This document shows, piece by piece, positions 59,656-64,000 of a DNA stretch of 64,000 bases. Numbering within the stretch: position 1 is the stretch's first letter; every line of letters starts with the position of its first letter. This stretch comes from Saccharothrix carnea (GTDB taxonomy: Bacteria; Actinomycetota; Actinomycetes; Mycobacteriales; Pseudonocardiaceae). The stretch lies in assembly GCF_003014735.1 (NCBI RefSeq), contig NZ_PYAX01000010.1, forward strand, positions 1 through 64,000. The letters are read 5' to 3'. The translations under genes and the position numbers were made by a program. Below the pieces are notes generated by a model. It was not told the origin of the DNA. It made no database searches and saw only the letters and a list, made by a program, of their open reading frames with translations.

Positions 59656-60501
59656 GTGAGCACTGCGCCGCGACTCCTCGCCACCAGCGACCTGCACGTG
59701 ACGTACCAGCAGAACCGGCGGTTCGTCGAAGCGATTCGCCCGCACTCCCCCGACGACTGGCTGATCGTGGCGGGCGACGTGGCCGAGAAGTTCGACGACG
59801 TCGAGTGGGCGCTGGGCGTGCTGCGCCGCCGCTTCGCCAAGGTGGTGTGGTCCCCGGGCAACCACGAGCTGTGGACCACGAAGGACGACCCGGTGCAGGC
59901 CCGCGGCGAGGTGCGCTACAAGCAGCTGGTCGAGCTGTGCCGCAGCATCGACGTGCTCACGCCGGAGGACGAGTTCGCGGTGTTCGAGGGCGCCGGCGGG
60001 CCGGTGGCGGTGGCACCGCTGTTCACCCTCTACGACTACACGTTCCGCCCGGCGGGCACGACGGACAAGGCGTCCGCGCTGGCCGTGGCGCAGGAGGCCG
60101 GTGTGATCTGCACCGACGAGTACTTCTTGCACCCCGACCCGTACCCGAGCCGTGAGGCGTGGTGCGCGGCGCGGGTCGAGGAGAGCGAACGCCGGTTGCG
60201 CGCCGTGGACAGCTCGTTGCGCACCGTGCTGATCAACCACTGGCCGCTCGTGCGTGACCCCACGTTCGTGCTGCGGTACCCCGAATTCGCCTTGTGGTGC
60301 GGCACGGAGCGGACCGCGGACTGGCACCTGAGGTTCCGCGCGGCGGTGATGGTCTACGGGCACCTGCACATCCCGCGCACGATCCGCAAGGACGGCGTCC
60401 GCTTCGACGAGGTGTCGCTGGGCTACCCGCGGGAGTGGCAGCCGCGTGGCTGGACCGCCGCGCCGCTGCTGGACGTGCTGCGCGAGGGGGACGCCCGGTG
60501 A
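59656..60501 (+). CDS. Metallophosphoesterase (calcineurin-like)
   Basis: 281 residues from GTG 59656. The dimetal motifs are in order: ATSDLHV (D, H), VAGDVAEKF (GD), SPGNHELW (GNHE), INHWPL (H) and YGHLHIPR (GHxH). Acts on phosphoesters; the substrate is unknown. The next gene overlaps by 4 bases; pairing of such an enzyme with an Sfp-type PPTase recurs in actinobacteria and may reflect turnover of phosphopantetheine arms. Confidence 0.9.
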   Translation: MSTAPRLLATSDLHVTYQQNRRFVEAIRPHSPDDWLIVAGDVAEKFDDVEWALGVLRRRFAKVVWSPGNHELWTTKDDPVQARGEVRYKQLVELCRSIDVLTPEDEFAVFEGAGGPVAVAPLFTLYDYTFRPAGTTDKASALAVAQEAGVICTDEYFLHPDPYPSREAWCAARVEESERRLRAVDSSLRTVLINHWPLVRDPTFVLRYPEFALWCGTERTADWHLRFRAAVMVYGHLHIPRTIRKDGVRFDEVSLGYPREWQPRGWTAAPLLDVLREGDAR

Positions 60502-61157
60502 TCACGGACCTGCTCACGCCGCCGGTGTCGGCGTTCGACACGTTCGACGATCCGGACGGGGTGATGTTGTTCCCCGAAGAGGAGGAGCACGTCGCCCGCG
60601 CGGTGGACAAGAGGCGCCGCGAGTTCGCCACCGGGCGGCACTGCGCCCGCACGGCCCTGGCCGCGCTCGGCTACCCGCCCGTGCCGCTGCTGCCCGGTCC
60701 GAGGCGCGAGCCGACGTGGCCGGAGGGCGTCGTCGGCAGCATCACGCACTGCAAGGGCTACCGGGCGGCGGCCGTCGGCCGGACGTCGGAGGTGTGGACG
60801 ATCGGGATCGACGCCGAGCCGAACGAGCCGACCCCGGAAGGCGTGCTGGCGGCCATCGCGGTGCCCGGCGAGCTGGCCCGGATGGGTGAGTTGAGGGCGG
60901 CGGGCGACGAGGTGGCGTGGGACCGGCTGCTGTTCAGCGCCAAGGAGACGGTCTACAAGGCGTGGTTCCCGCTGGCGCGGGCGTGGCTGGGGTTCGAGGA
61001 TGCGGAGGTGACCATCAACCCGGACGACGGCACGTTCTCCGCGCGGATCCTCATCGAGCCGCCCGTGGTGGACGGGGTGGTGCTGGACGGGTTCACCGGT
61101 CGCTGGCTGGCGCGGGAGGGGTTTGTGGTGACCGCGATCGCGGTACCCGCGCGCTGA
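60498..61157 (+). CDS. 4'-Phosphopantetheinyl transferase (Sfp type)
   Basis: 219 residues. Transfers the phosphopantetheine arm of CoA to carrier proteins of PKS/NRPS. Signature: FATGRHCARTAL, GVVGSITHCKGYRAAA, the Mg-binding GIDAEPNE and FSAKETVYKAWFPL. GTG 60498 overlaps the phosphoesterase stop. The siderophore operon above needs no PPTase because it is NRPS-independent, so this enzyme serves clusters elsewhere in the genome. Confidence 0.93.
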   Translation: MITDLLTPPVSAFDTFDDPDGVMLFPEEEEHVARAVDKRRREFATGRHCARTALAALGYPPVPLLPGPRREPTWPEGVVGSITHCKGYRAAAVGRTSEVWTIGIDAEPNEPTPEGVLAAIAVPGELARMGELRAAGDEVAWDRLLFSAKETVYKAWFPLARAWLGFEDAEVTINPDDGTFSARILIEPPVVDGVVLDGFTGRWLAREGFVVTAIAVPAR

Positions 61158-61181
61158 TCAAGCGGTTGGGAAGGCGGCGGT

Positions 61182-62660
61182 ATGGGCGACGAGGTCGGGC
61201 GACAGCAGTTCACCCGCGACGACCGGACGAAGTACCGCACGAAGGTGCGTCGCTGCCTGGACGTGTTCGCCCGGATGCTGAGCGAGTCGCGGTTCGAGTT
61301 CGACCGGCCGACGACCGGGTTGGAGATCGAGCTCAACCTGGTCGACGACGCGGGCGACCCGACGATGCGCAACGCCGAGGCGCTGGAGGCCATCGCCGAC
61401 CCGGACTTCGTGACCGAGCTCGGCCAGTGGAACCTGGAGATCAACGTCGCGCCCCGGCTGCTGACCGGCGGCGGGATCACGGCGTTCGAGGACGTCGTGC
61501 GGACGTCGTTGAACGAGGCCGAGCACAAGGCGCGCGGCGTGGACGCGCACATGGTGATGATCGGGATCCTGCCGACGTTGCAGCCCAAGCACCTGGCGGT
61601 GGACGCGCTGTCCGGCAACCCGCGGTACACGCTGCTCAACGAGCAGGTGCTGGCCGCGCGGGGCGAGGACCTGCAGATCTCGATCAGCGGGGTCGAGCGG
61701 TTGCAGCTGACCGCGGACTCGATCGTGCCGGAGGCGGCGTGCACGAGCACTCAGTTCCACCTGCAGGTGTCGCCGGAGGACTTCGCGGCGTACTGGAACG
61801 CGGCGCAGGCCATCGCGGGCGTGCAGGTCGCGATCGGGGCCAACTCGCCGTTCCTGCTGGGCAAGGAGCTGTGGCGGGAGACGCGGATCGCGTTGTTCCA
61901 GCAGGCCACGGACACGCGCAGCGACGAGCTGAAGGAGCAGGGCGTCCGGCCGCGGGTGTGGTTCGGGGAGCGGTGGATCACGTCGATCTTCGACCTGTTC
62001 GAGGAGAACGTGCGGTACTTCCCGGCGCTGCTGCCGATCTGCGACGAGGAAGACCCGGTGCAGGTGCTGGAGCGCGGCGACACGCCGTCGTTGGCCGAGC
62101 TGCGGCTGCACAACGGCACGATCTACCGCTGGAACCGGCCGGTGTACGACGTGGTGCGCGACCAGCCGCACCTGCGGGTGGAGAACCGGACCCTGCCGTC
62201 CGGGCCGACCGTGGTCGACATGCTGGCGAACGGCGCGTTCTACTACGGCCTGGTGCGCGTGCTGGCCGAGGAGGAACGGCCGCTGTGGTCGCAGATGTCG
62301 TTCAGCGCGGCGGAGGAGAACTTCACCGCGGGCGCGCGGTCCGGGCTCGACGCGCAGGTCTACTGGCCGGGTCTGGGCACGGTGCCGGTGGCGGAACTGG
62401 TGCTGCGCCGACTGCTGCCGATGGCGCACGAGGGCCTGGTGCGGATGAAGGTGGACCAGGCCGAACGCGACCGCCTGCTCGGCGTGATCGAGCAGCGCTG
62501 CCTGACCGGCGTGAACGGGGCGACGTGGCAGGCACGGGCCTTCCACCGGCACTACGACCACACCGCCCTGGACCGGCCCGAGGCGCTGCGCCGGATGCTG
62601 CGCACCTACCGCGACCTGATGCACAGCAACGAACCGGTCCACACCTGGCCGGTGTCCTGA
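61182..62660 (+). CDS. Glutamate-cysteine ligase family protein (GCS2-like)
   Basis: 492 residues. The GCS2-type ATP-grasp fold is indicated by TTGLEIELNLVDDAG, the LGQWNLEINVAP segment, and the catalytic-region HVEN-type RVENRTLPSGPTVVDMLAN. It is longer than the classical YbdK (about 370). In actinobacteria related enzymes make gamma-glutamyl intermediates; true glutathione synthesis is not expected because mycothiol is the usual thiol. Substrate left open. ATG 61182, 24 bases after the PPTase. Confidence 0.82.
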   Translation: MGDEVGRQQFTRDDRTKYRTKVRRCLDVFARMLSESRFEFDRPTTGLEIELNLVDDAGDPTMRNAEALEAIADPDFVTELGQWNLEINVAPRLLTGGGITAFEDVVRTSLNEAEHKARGVDAHMVMIGILPTLQPKHLAVDALSGNPRYTLLNEQVLAARGEDLQISISGVERLQLTADSIVPEAACTSTQFHLQVSPEDFAAYWNAAQAIAGVQVAIGANSPFLLGKELWRETRIALFQQATDTRSDELKEQGVRPRVWFGERWITSIFDLFEENVRYFPALLPICDEEDPVQVLERGDTPSLAELRLHNGTIYRWNRPVYDVVRDQPHLRVENRTLPSGPTVVDMLANGAFYYGLVRVLAEEERPLWSQMSFSAAEENFTAGARSGLDAQVYWPGLGTVPVAELVLRRLLPMAHEGLVRMKVDQAERDRLLGVIEQRCLTGVNGATWQARAFHRHYDHTALDRPEALRRMLRTYRDLMHSNEPVHTWPVS

Positions 62661-62666
62661 CCGGGG

Positions 62667-63614
62667 TCAGGTGGGCTTGCCCAGCGCCATGACCGCGTCG
62701 GGGTGGCCGAGTTCGGCGGCTCGGGCGAACCACGGCCGCGGGAGGTCCGCGGGCGACGGGATCGCCCGACCGGGGCGGTGTGGTCCCCTGGCCTGCGCGC
62801 GGACGGTCGCGCCGCCCCACCGCGTCAGCAGCATCCCCAGCTCGTACATGGCCTGCACGTCACCGGCGTCGGCCGCGCGGCGGAAGCACTGCTCGGCCCG
62901 GTCGACGTCACCGCGCCTCCCGGCCAGCACGCCCAGGACGACCAGCACCCGGTGCCGGCCCGCGTCCGCCGCGTCACGTTCCCGGAGGTCGAGTTCACCG
63001 GCGTCCAATTCGGGCAGTGCGGCCCACAGCTGCCCGCCCACGTCGACGCCACGCGCGTCCGACGCCTCGGCCAGCCGGCGCTCGGCCTCGGCGGTCTCGC
63101 CGCGGTGGATCAGGAGCAGCGCGAGGTCGACCGTGGCGGGCCTGCTCCCGAACCCGGCCGCCAGCCGGTACCACTCCTCGGCGTCACCGGTCCGGCCGGT
63201 CGCCGCGAGCAGCGAGCCGAGGTGGCTCATCGCGGTGACGTGACCGCCGTCCGCGGCGCGGCGGTACCAGTACTCGGCCTCTTCCAGCTCACCGCGGGCG
63301 GCCAGCAGCTCCCCCAGTTCGACCAGGAAGAACGGCACGTCGATCGCTTCCACGGCCCGCCGCAGCCACCGTTCGGCCTCGGCGTCCTCGCCGCGCACCC
63401 GCAGCCGGGTGGTGATGACCGCGAGAGCGCGGGGGTGACCCACCTCGGCCGCCGCGCGGTACCACCGCTCGTCCTCTTCGCGGGACGGGCCGCCGGACGA
63501 GATCAGGTCGGCCAGCGCGACCATGGCCTCGACGTCACCGCGGTCGGCGGCACGGCGCAGCTCCGCCTCCCGCCGTCCGGCCGAACGATCCGCCTTGCGC
63601 CACCACCGCCGCAC
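62667..63614 (-). CDS. Sel1/TPR-repeat protein
   Basis: 315 residues from GTG 63614 (GGGGAAGGGG just ahead; ATG 63665 is in frame but lacks a ribosome site). At least six Sel1-like helical repeats of about 34-36 residues: AEEAEYWYRRAADGGHVTAMSHLGSLLA-type units with AAEVGHPRAL, DAEEWYRLAAGFG, and CFRRAADAGDVQAMYELGMLL (read piecewise). Such repeats bind other proteins. No signal peptide or membrane helix. Convergent with the ligase-like gene (6 bases between stops). Confidence 0.82.
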   Translation of the reverse strand: MRRWWRKADRSAGRREAELRRAADRGDVEAMVALADLISSGGPSREEDERWYRAAAEVGHPRALAVITTRLRVRGEDAEAERWLRRAVEAIDVPFFLVELGELLAARGELEEAEYWYRRAADGGHVTAMSHLGSLLAATGRTGDAEEWYRLAAGFGSRPATVDLALLLIHRGETAEAERRLAEASDARGVDVGGQLWAALPELDAGELDLRERDAADAGRHRVLVVLGVLAGRRGDVDRAEQCFRRAADAGDVQAMYELGMLLTRWGGATVRAQARGPHRPGRAIPSPADLPRPWFARAAELGHPDAVMALGKPT

Positions 63615-63666
63615 TCGTGCCCCTTCCCCTTGGATGAAACGAGCCGGTACCGACGATCGTTCCATA

Positions 63667-63706
63667 ACGGTACGGCGTACGCTTACCTGTGCGCACGCCG
63701 TACCGT
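63667..63706 (-). terminator. Hairpin terminator after the glycoside hydrolase
   Basis: 12-bp perfect arms ACGGTACGGCGT/ACGCCGTACCGT (63667-63678 and 63695-63706) with three further pairs inside and an 8-base loop. It begins 13 bases beyond the hydrolase stop on the minus strand. Confidence 0.75.
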
Positions 63707-63718
63707 CGATGGGTCTGG

Positions 63719-64000
63719 TCAGCTGGTCGGGAAGTTGTCCGGGGTCCTCATGCGGTCGCGGATCCAGACGCCGGCGGGCTTCAGCACGCCCGTGCCGGTG
63801 AACGTGGAACCGGCGCAGGTGCCCTGCTTGAACACCGCGCCCGAGCGGAAGTCGTCGGAGAAGTTCCAGTTCGTCCAGCCGATCTTGTTCGCGGCCAGGA
63901 AGTCCAGGTACTTCTGGCTGTACGCGAAGTCGTTGGCGCCGTCACCGGTGTAGGTCTGGGTGCCGAACTCGGTCACGAAGATCGGCAGCCGTGCCGCCGC
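63719..64000 (-). CDS. C-terminal end of a secreted cellulase-like glycoside hydrolase (GH5), partial
   Basis: The last 93 residues of a larger protein. AAARLPIFVTEFGTQTYTG carries the nucleophile Glu of family GH5 (the TEFG motif); NKIGWTNWNFSDDFRSGAVF is the conserved Trp strand near the end of the barrel. Probably an endoglucanase, consistent with the CebR-boxed LPMO in the window. The start and any carbohydrate-binding domain lie beyond base 64000. Confidence 0.85.
   Translation of the reverse strand, partial: AAARLPIFVTEFGTQTYTGDGANDFAYSQKYLDFLAANKIGWTNWNFSDDFRSGAVFKQGTCAGSTFTGTGVLKPAGVWIRDRMRTPDNFPTS

Overview
The window is high-GC (roughly 70 percent or more by eye) DNA from a filamentous actinomycete. 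BldD, the alaS-ruvX-mltG-aroE / aroC-aroK-aroB-pepQ-efp-nusB-bldD-pyrR-pyrB-pyrC-carA-carB gene order, ESX-type secretion substrates, a DasR-like regulator and a CebR-type operator all fit Actinobacteria. The many GTG starts with 4-base stop/start overlaps and the intergenic repeat style suggest Pseudonocardiales (an Actinosynnema/Saccharothrix/Lentzea-like genome); that family-level placement is inference.

Layout. 1-6.2 kb (minus strand): pyrimidine operon pyrR-pyrB-pyrC-(membrane-anchored small protein)-carA-carB (carB cut by the window edge), with a PyrR-binding RNA hairpin in the leader. 6.4-7.5 kb: bldD and a repeat-rich non-coding stretch. 7.5-14.5 kb: nusB, efp, pepQ, aroB, a winged-helix protein, aroK and aroC. 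14.6-19.3 kb: accessory genes lying inside this otherwise conserved block: a TetR regulator, a prepilin peptidase and a complete divergent sugar PTS (EIIA, EIIB / GntR regulator, EIIC, HPr) with a DasR-type operator between the two arms, most likely for N-acetylglucosamine. 19.3-25.3 kb: aroE, mltG, ruvX, alaS and two small membrane proteins.

25.5-32.3 kb is a five-gene hydroxamate siderophore operon (decarboxylase, NIS synthetase, acyltransferase, N-monooxygenase, second NIS synthetase) behind a strong iron box. Its order matches rhbBCDEF of rhizobactin 1021 without the aminotransferase, so a citrate bis-hydroxamate of the arthrobactin/schizokinen class is predicted. 32.3-34.4 kb: a methyltransferase and rarA. 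34.6-41.7 kb is an island of ESX/type VII-like proteins without any visible secretion machinery: two peptidoglycan hydrolases fused to ESX-like helical domains, two YbaB-like proteins, an EspG-like protein, and a five-gene minus-strand run with PPE-like, EspC-like and WXG-like proteins. This is the least explained part of the window.

41.8-48 kb: a uridine-kinase-like protein, a SRPBCC protein, an MFS exporter, an AA10 lytic polysaccharide monooxygenase under a perfect CebR-type box, and a Ni/Co ECF transporter (CbiM, CbiN-like, CbiQ-CbiO fusion) with a candidate Nur box. 48-54 kb: a Ski2-type helicase and a large SARP/NB-ARC/TPR regulator. 54.4-58.5 kb: a LytSR-type two-component pair enclosing a small membrane protein and an SSS-family symporter. 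58.5-64 kb: a stand-alone transposase-derived DNA-binding domain, a metallophosphoesterase/PPTase pair, a glutamate-cysteine ligase-like protein, a Sel1/TPR protein and the C-terminal end of a secreted cellulase-like glycoside hydrolase. I saw no rRNA, tRNA, CRISPR array or intact insertion sequence.
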